Assembly: GCF_030864355.1 (NCBI RefSeq)
Contig: NC_083393.1
Location: 3,100,001 to 3,164,000, forward strand
Length of the DNA stretch: 64,000 bases
Source of the DNA: Cutaneotrichosporon cavernicola
Taxonomy: Eukaryota; Basidiomycota; Tremellomycetes; Trichosporonales; Trichosporonaceae
Direction of reading: 5' to 3'
Below the pieces are notes generated by a model, which was given only the letters and a program-made list of their open reading frames with translations, was not told the DNA's origin and made no database searches. Shown piece after piece: positions 54,004-64,000 of this stretch. Position 1 is the first letter of the stretch; every line of letters starts with the position of its first letter. A program made the translations under genes and the position numbers.

Positions 54004-54748
54004 ATGGCCTCCAACACCCAGAACGTGAGCATCTCATCGTCACCATCCTCTGCGATTCCAGCAGAGGTTGCACAAGGCGGCCGACCGACCAACCCCGGCA
54101 CCTCTCTTGGTGTTTGTGTCTATGCTCACCCCAGGTCGTCCGTTACTCGGCGCTCCTCGCTGGCCTCGCGTACGGCTTCTTCCACAACCGGACCGTCCAG
54201 AAGGAGGGTGCTGAGGCTGCGGTACGTGCTTGCTCGTTGACCAACCCCGTTGCACTGCTGACCCCGTGCCTTGTGATTCTTCCGCATCCCCACTACTCTC
54301 ACCTCCCCGAACAACTCCCCCTCTCTCACCCTGCTCGTTCGCACCGTATCCCTACGTCGCGTTCGGAATACAGGTCGCACACGCCCAGGCCCGCCGGGAA
54401 CAACTCATCGCGGACGCCAAGAAGGCGTGGATCGCGAAGAAGAACACGCCCAAGAGCGACCGTGAGTTTGCCGAGACCAGAGAAAGGAGGAAAGAGTGGC
54501 AGGGCGGTCGGGAACTGACCCCGCCCACCCACTAAGGCGATTTGCTCGCTCGCAGGATCGGCACATCTGCGCGAGACGGCGATGGCGAGTGTCCGTTCAG
54601 CCCATTCGCGACGGACTCGTGTGATCCTCTAAACCAGCCAATCAACCCTTGCATACCTTATCTCCTACTGACTCTAGTCATCACCGACCCCGAGGACCCC
54701 AAGTTCGACCTCGAGAAGGTTATGATGTCGTGGGACAAGAGCGCATAA
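54004..54748 (+). CDS. ATP21: ATP synthase subunit e (Tim11/Atp21)
   Basis: Exons 54004-54024, 54135-54221, 54374-54461, 54678-54748; 88 aa. N-terminal membrane helix with VVRYSALLAGLAYGFFHNRT, including the GxxxG (GLAYG) dimerisation motif; then an amphipathic helix (AHAQARREQLIADAKKAW) and the end TDPEDPKFDLEKVMMSWDK. Subunit e sits in the membrane part of F1Fo ATP synthase and is needed for dimer rows and cristae shape. The introns (110, 152, 216 nt) are long for this window. Confidence 0.9.
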
Positions 54749-54925
54749 ATGATATAGACCCACGCCATCGGGGGAAATGCAATGGCAGCTCAACAGGACA
54801 AGGCGCAGACTGCGCGCGACGAGAAGGGCGCAGATGGAAGAAGGCGCCAGTGGCGGAGGACTGTTTGCAAGTGTGCAGGTGCAAGGGAGTGGTACAACAT
54901 GATATCGATCTACTACCGCCGCTCG

Positions 54926-55975
54926 CTATCGCCGAGCGCGCTTCTTGAAGCGCTCGTACACGGCCTCATCGGTCGCACTTTCGGCACCTTGCGGGCGCTC
55001 CTTCTTGTGCCGGGCCGGCAACCCCTGCGCTTCGCGACGGACGTTGTCCATCTCGCGCTGGATGTCGGATTCGCGTGGTTGGGTGTTGCGGGCGACTGTT
55101 GTCAGCTCGTTATTCCAAAGCAGCAGGGAGCTGGAACCGGCAACACACTCACATCGTACATTGGCGAGAGGGTCGTCAACAGGTGCCTCCTTCTTACGAC
55201 CCAACAGTGCACGCTTCGCCTTCTCCGTCTCCTCGATGTTACGCAGGCGGTTTCTGATGTCAGCAACTCATTAAGGATAGGAAGCTGGACCTACTCCATA
55301 CCGAGGTCGACCTCTGGGACAGCACTCAACATCCCAAGCGAGTTCTTCATAGTCCCCTCTTCGGCCTCCGTAACCCCCTTGTCGCCCATATACTGGTCTG
55401 CAATGGCGTACAGCGCACCCTCCCGATCTGTCTCGACCTTTTCCTCCGTCTCTTCGATGCCCTTGCGCTTAGCCATCTCCTTGTCGATGTACGCCATCCT
55501 GTCGTCAGTCCGACCCCCATCTAGACACACATATGCTTGTCCGTATCCAGAGCGTTCGTCTGCTGCGTAAAGTTGTTGGTCATGACCTTGCGCGCCGCGC
55601 GCGCAGTCTCGTCCTCCCCATCAGGAACGGAGGGATGCAGCCCAAACTTGTCGTACTCGATCTCGGGGGCCTTGGGAGCCTTCTCCTCGCCGCGGTTGAA
55701 GCGCTCCAAGTCGATACCGGCCTGTTTCTCCGCCCGGCGCAGCTTGCGCAGGACCATCATCTCCTGGACGGATTGGCTTGTGTCAGAGAGCGGGCGGGGT
55801 GGGGTGGGTATGAAGAGGGGGGATGTTGGTGGGTGAGGTGAAAGTGGACATATTGGAGGGTGACGTACCCTTCTTCAGTTGGGGTAGCGGCCCCAGAAGA
55901 CGCTTCGCTCGCGACCACATCATCCTCAGTCTTGGCCTTACGCACAGATTGCGGTCGCGTGCGTTTCTTGAACAT
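54926..55975 (-). CDS. TLS1/C9orf78-family splicing-linked protein
   Basis: Exons 55975-55869, 55776-55531, 55498-55295, 55253-55153, 55095-54926; 275 aa. Starts MFKKRTRPQSVRKAKTEDD. Family blocks are DKHMMAYIDKEMAKRKGIEE, SLGMLSAVPEVDLGMENRLR and the end ATDEAVYERFKKRARR. This family (human C9orf78/HCA59, fission yeast Tls1) is nuclear, binds Brr2 and affects splicing of particular transcripts, including shelterin genes in fission yeast. The first intron ends AAG after CTGAC. Four introns of 32-92 nt. Confidence 0.9.
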
Positions 55976-56089
55976 GGTCGGATGATGAAGAATGTCAGTT
56001 TGGGTCTGAATTGTTGTTGCCTTGATTTGCCGCCGGCCTGAGACCTTGGCCTTCCTCCACCTCCCACTTCTCCATCCACCACTTCAAGC
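55976..56089. promoter_or_regulatory. 114-nt divergent promoter
   Basis: Only 114 nt separate the ATG of the TLS1 homologue (minus) from that of the small membrane protein (plus). CTTCCTCCACCTCCCACTTC pyrimidine tract included. Confidence 0.6.
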
Positions 56090-56359
56090 ATGGCTCTCCC
56101 CAACCTCCGCAGTACGCCTAGGCAGCTAATACCAATTGCATGTCAAGCTGACCACAGCTATCTTCGCATCCGCCCGCAGCTCCGAGGAAGAGCGGCAGCT
56201 GTCGCGCGCGACGTTCTATAAGTTGTGAGTTTACTTCTTCACGGGATGGCTGACAGCAGCTCGGCGTTCGTCGCGAGTGTACTCGTCATCTCGTTATTGG
56301 CGTCTAGGAATGCCAAGGACCTGGTACCCAAGGCTGCGAAGACTGTTGTGGGCGGATGA
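56090..56359 (+). CDS. Tiny single-span membrane protein, unknown (62 aa)
   Basis: Exons 56090-56111, 56158-56224, 56260-56359. Too short and too fragmented to stand out as a frame, but three clean GT-AG exons join in phase. It starts MALPNLRTIF; a charged segment ARSSEEERQLSRATFYKF precedes one hydrophobic helix (about residues 31-44, SAFVASVLVISLLA), then a basic end KDLVPKAAKTVVGG. No family recognised. ER or mitochondrial location possible. Introns are 46 and 35 nt, both with CTGAC branch sites. Confidence 0.6.
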
Positions 56360-56782
56360 GATGTGGACCAGCCCGAGCCGCCCCGCGCTTCCCTTTTGTC
56401 CAGCTTCTTTCCTGCCTAGCATCTATGTGCATCCAACCGACACTCGACCCGCCTCTCCTCTGTTGTATTAGCATTAGCATGGCATCTGTACCATATCCAT
56501 AATCTCCACTCAGGAGTCTGTTCGGGACACTGCACACTGCGCGCCGAAGTACAGGCGCGGATTGGCATTACTCAACGCTGACACAAACTTTCCCACGGTG
56601 TCATCTCACCCGGACTAACCGTCATTGCTTTGTACGACGCGTCTGGGGACATTATCATCTTGCAATCTTCTCATATCTCACACATCACCACTAACACCTC
56701 GTCACCATCCGCCCTCCCTCTCGTGCAGTCGATTATACCCCGCTAGACGCGGCGCGCACAACCCCCTGACGAGCCTGCAAAC
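56360..56782. other. Intergenic, nothing recognised
   Basis: Between the tiny membrane protein and the RbAp48-type gene; CT-rich leader at the right end. Confidence 0.5.
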
Positions 56783-58323
<1,541 letters not shown>

Positions 58324-59050
58324 TAGATAGAAGATGCAGGGTGTGGCTCGTGAGTAATTGGGAGTCGCTGTGTTGCCTTGAATGTCGGTTGCGTCACTCC
58401 CAGGCCACGATCCGAGCCATGGCTTGCAAGTTGCACGCATTGCACAACTCGGCTCCACTGCACCACTCTGGCGACGGGCAGCACCGGTACTACCTCGCAG
58501 GTGGTCGCAGGCGGCCTAGCACGAGTTGTCTATGACCATAATGAGCGAATCGTTCAAGGCTCTCGGCGTCGTAAGCTGCCAGGCCTTGGAGATTGAAGGG
58601 GAGAATGGGCTCAGGGCGGGCTCAAGATAGGAGACGAACAGGCGGGCTGTATTGTCGCTCACAAACGCCGGCGATAGCGACAACAGCTTGAGCATGCGTG
58701 TCTAGGCCACTCAAGGCGTCAAGAGCGCTGGAAGACCCCACGCTCCTCCTTGGTGGTGGTAAGTGAGAAGACGCCCAGGCGCAGGTGATGGCACAGCAAT
58801 ACATAAATACATTACATGGTGCCACGGATTGCTGCGCAAGCACCATGCTGGGCGGGGAGAAGCTAAATGCAAGACGGTGTTGGTGGGGTTCTGGGCGACG
58901 CCAGCCGCGCTGTTTGGGCGGCGATGCGATTATGATGTTTGCGTAAACGCAGTTGCGTTGGTAGTGATGATAGGACAGAGGATGTGGCGAGGATCAGGTA
59001 TGTTGGTCGGCACGTCGAGACCTCCTATGTGCCCACCTGCGCCCGCTTGC
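58324..59050. other. Intergenic, nothing recognised
   Basis: 727 nt between two convergent genes. Plus-strand frames here are short or antisense to the next gene. No supported feature. Confidence 0.5.
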
Positions 59051-61291
59051 CTACTCGTCGGCGTCGTCGAACGCACAGACGAGCTCGCCGACCGAGTTCA
59101 TCACCATGAACTGGCCACCGTCCTCCCAGTCCGAGTCGTCGTCGTCGATAGAGCGCTCGGACATAGAATCCTGGGGATCGCTGTGATGACCTGGGATTTT
59201 GGCGTTGGTAAGGGCATTGACAATGTCATTAAGAAGTGTGTCATGTGTGGTAGGCGTGTTCCCCACACTGGTGCTGTTCGTCGAGGTGGTGGTGGCCGGA
59301 GGGGGGGAGACAGTGCGCGACGAGAGCCCAGGAGGCGGAGGTTGAGGTTCGGCCGCGATTGATGCATTGGCGATCCGCGAATCGAGCCAAGCACGCACGT
59401 CTTGGAGGGTTTCGCAGTCCCAGTTATGAACAACTGTAGTTAGCAGAGTTCACTTGAGGCGTTCTACGCTTCATAAAGATTTTCATATTGAACTGAAGTC
59501 AGATTGAGTTTCAGAAGTGAACCCACAGTAGCACGGTTCCCGGCGTTGTCGAAGACGCCGTTGGCCGGGTTGGGGCTGGGCCCATATATGAGGGTCATGA
59601 TATCCTCGAGGGTGCGAGGGGTGCTGACCAACGGGCTTGTCCCAGGAAGTCCGTTCTCGATATCGTCGAAGAGACGAGCGGTGTCCTGGAGCATCAGCTG
59701 GGCCGCAGGCGCTCTCACAATCAGGAATTTGTTGCCGTTACTGCTAGAGTTGGCAAAGTTGTGAAGTATGGTGTTGATCTCGTCGACGTCAATTCCCAGG
59801 GCATCGAAGCCAGAAAGATCCCAGTCGACCGAGTGGTTGAGGATGTCTGAGCATCAGCTCCGGCAGCATAGTTACACACAGACTGGACCCTTTCCAGCGC
59901 GTATCCACAGATCGACAAGCTTCCTCTTGAAGTCAATAGCGATTCTGGCAAGAGGCTTGGAGAGACTGCCACCGGAAAGGTTCGAGTCCTTCTTGAACAG
60001 GTAAGGCGATGGTGCCCCCTCCAAGCCGATTTCCTCCTCGACGCTAGTAAGTCAGGGTTGTAGTCATCTAGGAACTTACAGCCAGTGCTCGCGGTCGTGT
60101 ATTTCAGTGCATACGTCACGGTCTGGCGGGCCCTCAGTGCGGTTACCGCCAGTGTCATCGGGGTTGGGAGCGAAGTATACGGCGTCAAAGCCGACGTCCT
60201 TGAGCACGGGGTTGCCGTCGAAGTCGGGTAACTCGCGAGCGTAGATGGCGATAAAGAGCCCACGCCCAGTAGCCGGGTCGCTCTCGAGCTGTTCAGTATC
60301 CTTCTCGCCTATCTCTTGCTGCACCGCCTTGAGACCACCAGCGTGCGCGAGGATAACGGCCTGCTGAGCCTGCTCGAAATAGCCGAGGGGGAGCGCGGGC
60401 TCCGGTTCGTCACTGGGCTCGAGTTCGCTGGCGGTGCACGAAGGAGACGAAGGCGAGTCTGTCGGGGAGGGAAGCACAGGCGACATCATGGACGCAATTT
60501 CCATGTTCTTGATGTGCCGCTTGTTCTCCTGGCGCAGCTTCTTGTCATACTTGCTCGGGTCCTGGTCTACGACGAGGGGTTTCTGTCGTTAGACATGCTC
60601 CACCGACTACCAGTGTGTACTCACGACAAATTTGAAAGATTCGGCCGGGATGAGGCCAGCAGGCAGGGGAATGTGCCTAATGGGCTTCTCATCGTCATCC
60701 GGGTCAGTGGCCGGCTCCTTGCGGTTATTGGCGTGGTTGGGGTCGGTAAGGTGGCATTCGAACATATAGTACTGCAGATACTGAATCTGACCGAGGGAGT
60801 AGCAGAGCTGCCGCGTCCCGTCCGCGTAAAGGCCTGGAGGTGTTAGTAGATGGACGCATGAGAGAGGCGCGTTGTGTGATGACTGATGGCTGTGTGGATG
60901 TATGGGATTATGGCGTGTGGAGAGTTATGCGTGAGTGTGCGATGAAGAATACGTGTAATGACATGATCCACGCCAAAGGAGGTCAAGCGAGAGGGTACTT
61001 ACACTCGTAGAGCTTGACTGGTTGGGCATTGCCTGAAGCGTCCTTTCCTGCGAGAGGGTGGTTGGGTTTGGTGATGACGGTCCTGTGGACTAGAGAAGTG
61101 ACAGCACGGCGCTAGGGGTCAGAGGGGTCAGTCAAGATACTTACCTCATATTCATTGTCCAGCGCCTTGGCCCACTCAAAGGTGATATCGGCCCAGCGGT
61201 AGAAGCCATCATCAGTCGCGACGGCCGCTGGCGGCAGGTTGAGGACTTGGACGTTGGGGTTGGGCTCGGCGCCCTTCTCCGTGTCCCCCAT
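59051..61291 (-). CDS. Orphan multi-exon protein (612 aa)
   Basis: Seven exons: 61291-61145, 61111-61003, 60833-60625, 60582-60080, 60043-59880, 59846-59523, 59433-59051. It starts MGDTEKGAEPNPNVQVLNLP; the N-terminal 170 residues look globular (FYRWADITFEWAKALDNEYE, CYSLGQIQYLQYYMFECHL). A Ser/Pro linker then leads to a second globular part (YFEQAQQAVILAHAGGLKAV, GLFIAIYARELPDFDG, ILNHSVDWDLSGFDALGIDV). The end is acidic (DDDDSDWEDG, GELVCAFDDADE). No family recognised. The exon 5 donor (GTGTGT or GTCCAG) and exon 6 donor (GTTCAC) are not certain. Confidence 0.7.
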
Positions 61292-61806
61292 TATCAAGAG
61301 AGGGCGGAGAGGGAGGGGTTGGGGCAGGGGGAGGGGGAGGGGGAGGGGGAGGGGGAGAGGTGTTCGACCGTGCACCAGTGCAGGGGCGGAGAGGACGAGA
61401 GGAAAGTGGTGAGGAAGAGGAAAACGTAGTATGAGTAAAGAGTGAATGAACAAGTATCGTAGAGTAGTGAGTGTTTATATTGTGACTCTAGAATCTGTAT
61501 CCCGGTTCAAACATGGAAGAGAGGTGGGCGAGTGACAAAAGGAAGGTCGCACTTGGCATCCAGTCGTCCAGTTGACCACCTCCACCCACTTGAACCAGAA
61601 CCAGCATAACATGCCGGAGTTGGACTTTGTCTCCGTGGGTAAGGCATGAAGTGACGCCACAGCACGTGGCATAAATTGTTACCCATCATGCGGCAGACGG
61701 AGCACCGTTCAACCGGCCCATCTCATCAACTAGGGGCTTTGGAAGACCAGACGACTTGCTACAACTATTGCTTGTCACCTCGACTACTCACCCACCACCC
61801 ACCACC
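61292..61806. promoter_or_regulatory. Divergent promoter region with G-rich repeat
   Basis: 515 nt between the orphan gene and pantothenate synthetase starts; holds the GGGGGA repeat listed next. No gene seen. Confidence 0.5.
61327..61356. repeat. (GGGGGA)5 G-rich tandem repeat
   Basis: Five perfect GGGGGA units 36 nt upstream of the orphan start codon, flanked by further G-runs. It has G-quadruplex potential on the plus strand; the mRNA of the orphan would carry the C-rich complement. Confidence 0.9.
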
Positions 61807-63113
61807 ATGTTCGCCTTGGCACAGCGGGGCGCTCGCGCTCATGCGCCTCCACTCGCACGCGGATTCAATAGTGCTCGCAACCACATTCCCGTGATCCGCT
61901 CCCTTGGCCAGATGCGCAGGTGGCGTGCGCAGGCCCGCTCCCTCGGCCTCGAGGTCGGCCTCATTCCAACCGTGCGCCCCTCCCCCTCGCACTCCAGAAC
62001 TAATCACAGATGGGCGCGTTACACGATGGACACTTGAACCTCGTGAGGGCGAGTGTGAACCGTCATCCATTGACGGTCATGTCGCTGTTCGTAAACCCAA
62101 CCCAGTTTGCGCCTCACGAGGATCTGAATGCTTATCCACGCACGTTTGAGAGTGACATGGATAAGTTGCGCGGGTTGTTGCGCCAGGGACCAGCCGCTGT
62201 TATTCACGGGTTGGGTATTAGCGAGTACGACCGCCGACTGCCCAAGCAGAACCCCGGCCCGCCGCAGGGCGAGAGCCCGCTCGTCGTCTTTGCCCCGACA
62301 GTCGATACCATGTACCCTCTCCGTGGCGAGCTGCAGAACTTGACTGAGCACAAGGGTGCGACAATCCACGTTAAAGGATGGGGCGACGTCATGGAGGGCG
62401 CATCACGCCGTGGGTTTCTTGAAGAATTCGGGAATGCTGACCTGTAGCCCAGTTCTTCACCGGCGTCTCAACAGTGTGCACCAAGCTGTTCAACGCTGTC
62501 GAGCCGGATCACGCCTACTTTGGCCAAAAGGATATCCAGCAGGCTCTGCTGCTCAAAATTCGTGAGTATTGACCGGCTCTATAGCCGGCGCCAAGGTGCC
62601 CACTTTTGAGAGACGACCTGGCGCCATGACCACGTCAAGAATCTGACAACGCTGACCCCAGTCCAACAGGACCTCCTCTCCTCCCACCCCCCTCCTGAGA
62701 ACCTCCACATCCTCCCGACAACGCGTGACAAGGACACTGGCCTTGCCCTCTCCAGCCGCAACTCATACCTCTCCGAGCCGGAACTCAAGGTGGCTCCCGT
62801 CTTACAGCGGGCATTAAAAGCGGCCAGCAGCGCATGGGACAACTGTGCGAGTGGCTCGACCATGATCGAGGTCGCGAATCGCGTGGTTGCCGAGGAACAG
62901 GAGCGTATCCGCAACGAGGGGGAGGACGTCGTCCTCACGCCCGACTACTTTGAGGTGTTTGACCGGCAGACGTTTGCACCGTTCCGCGGGACGCCGACTG
63001 GCGAGGACAAGCTCGTCATTTCGGGCGCGTTGCGGGTTGGCAAGACGCGTCTGATTGATAACCTCCTCCTTGGGTGGGATGCCGAGGCGCTGGACGTGTC
63101 GAACGATGTCTAA
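61807..63113 (+). CDS. PAN6: Pantothenate synthetase (pantoate-beta-alanine ligase)
   Basis: Exons 61807-61971, 62010-62409, 62448-62561, 62662-63113; 376 aa. Motifs: [16 protein letters not shown] (nucleotide-binding HxGH class), [48 protein letters not shown], and [10 protein letters not shown] (KMSKS-like). It joins pantoate and beta-alanine with ATP to give pantothenate, the CoA precursor. The first 25 residues ([20 protein letters not shown]) are basic and could act as a mitochondrial presequence, an inference. An insert at about residues 115-150 is longer than in bacterial PanC. Confidence 0.94.
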
Positions 63114-63413
63114 TGGGATAGAATGTACAACTGTACAAGCTTATGGAACTGCTGAACCTTGGGCAAAGGCTGACGACATGAGGCAGCCAGATGAATGAGC
63201 GTGGCTGGTAGACAGAGTTGCGGCTCAGGGGTACTGTAGCAGGCACACCCTGACGTGAGTCATTTCTTTGGGCAGTTTAATCTTGCACTGAAGCATTGCA
63301 TTCGCTTAGACATGATTATAGCAGATGACAGCCAACAGCTTTTGACAGTACCTGTGCAAGAATGCTCAACAAGGCCACGTATCGCGCGTCCATGTACTTT
63401 TCTTCACACTCCG
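63114..63413. other. Intergenic between convergent genes
   Basis: 3' flanks of PAN6 and FTR1. Nothing else seen. Confidence 0.5.
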
Positions 63414-64000
63414 TTACGCCACAATGCCATGGGTGGTCTTCTCCTCCGGGACCGTGCCCGAGCCCTGGGTAGCCGAGTCCGAGTCGTGGTGGGCCTTGGT
63501 CTCGTGAGCGTCAGTGCTGGCGATGCGCTCCGCGCGGCGGGTCTCGAGACGCTTAGCCGCTGACGACTTGAAGCGGCCACCGAATGTGACGCGCCCCTCA
63601 GTCCACTTGTAGTAGATAAGAGCGCCCATGACTGCGATCCAGTAGAAGCAGTATCCGAGGACTGTGCCGAGCGATGCCGTGTTGTTCCATCCAAAGAGGG
63701 CGTTGAAGATTTGCCAGCCTCCGTTGGTGGTTGGCGAGCCGGTCTCGGGGTTACCAAACGGTAGGTGCCACACGTTATTGTGGACGTTGTATGATCCCGG
63801 TCCGTCGCCAGTCTCGGCGACGTCGCCTCCAACAGCCTTGGCAAACTTGTAATACTCGAAGAAACCGATTGCCTTTGAAAAGAGACCGGCGCCAATCAGG
63901 AAGAGGAAGGCGGTCGAGAAGATTAGGAACCAGTGGAGAGTCGTGCTCGAACCCGTCTTGTAGATGATGTATCCGACGATAGCACCTGCAATGAGACCAA
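63414..64000 (-). CDS. FTR1: FTR1, high-affinity iron permease (5' part outside window)
   Basis: Open from the window edge to TAA 63416-63414, about 195 codons. Visible: a TM helix GAIVGYIIYKTGSSTTLHWF with FLIFSTAFLFLIGAGLFSKA, then the strongly conserved FFEYYKFAKAVGGDVAETGD and GPGSYNVHNNVWHLPFGNPE, a last TM (LGYCFYWIAVMGALIYY), and a charged cytosolic tail. Ftr1 pairs with a multicopper ferroxidase (Fet3) at the plasma membrane. The REGLE iron-binding motifs and N-terminal TMs lie beyond base 64000. Confidence 0.95.
   Translation of the reverse strand, partial: GLIAGAIVGYIIYKTGSSTTLHWFLIFSTAFLFLIGAGLFSKAIGFFEYYKFAKAVGGDVAETGDGPGSYNVHNNVWHLPFGNPETGSPTTNGGWQIFNALFGWNNTASLGTVLGYCFYWIAVMGALIYYKWTEGRVTFGGRFKSSAAKRLETRRAERIASTDAHETKAHHDSDSATQGSGTVPEEKTTHGIVA

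Overview
The window is nuclear DNA of a fungus, almost certainly a basidiomycete yeast of the Tremellomycetes and probably near Trichosporonales. This rests on compact GC-rich genes, many very short introns (31-50 nt) with CTGAC or CTAAC branch sites right beside the acceptor, and a typical fungal gene set (ATG11, FTR1, MDM12, a Zn2Cys6 regulator, CSC1, KIC1). The order-level assignment is inferred from intron style and protein flavour, not from a search. I see no virus, transposon, CRISPR array or biosynthetic cluster.

Layout. 1-5.3 kb: 5' part of MDM12 (minus), two tandem intronless F-box-like paralogues, then a tandem pair of tRNA-Thr genes. 5.7-12 kb (all minus): adenine phosphoribosyltransferase, a small alanine-rich protein, delta-COP, and a histone-fold TAF8/TAF3-like protein. 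12.5-29.3 kb (all plus): eIF5A, an AAGAB/Irc6-like adaptin-binding protein, ATG11, a CSC1/OSCA/TMEM63 channel, GRASP and the germinal-centre kinase KIC1. 29.7-43 kb: NKAP homologue (minus), a 3-kb gene-free region, a Zn2Cys6 regulator (plus), an orphan coiled-coil protein (minus), a UPF0014 permease (plus) and an acidic orphan (minus). 43.3-53.5 kb: MAF1, CMC4 (plus), TIM23 (minus), MTR4 (plus), beta-COP (minus). 54-64 kb: ATP synthase subunit e (plus), TLS1/C9orf78 (minus), a tiny membrane protein (plus), an RbAp48-type WD40 protein (plus), a 612-aa orphan (minus), pantothenate synthetase (plus), and the 3' part of iron permease FTR1 (minus).

Most genes are housekeeping and are not functionally clustered. 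Themes recur: secretion and Golgi (beta-COP, delta-COP, GRASP, adaptin-binding protein), mitochondria (MDM12, TIM23, CMC4, ATP21), Pol III and RNA (tRNA pair, MAF1, MTR4, NKAP, TLS1, eIF5A) and selective autophagy (ATG11). Exon models were built by hand from GT-AG sites, reading-frame continuity and family similarity. Every multi-exon total given here is divisible by three, but a few junctions stay ambiguous and are flagged.

I found no clearly new multi-gene system. The points most worth a second look are the closely spaced tRNA-Thr pair with an apparent 4-nt intron, the extreme intron architecture (31-nt introns, an exon that is only ATG, A-AG acceptors), the Zn2Cys6 protein with an unusually long zinc-cluster loop behind a 3-kb gene-free region, and several orphan proteins.
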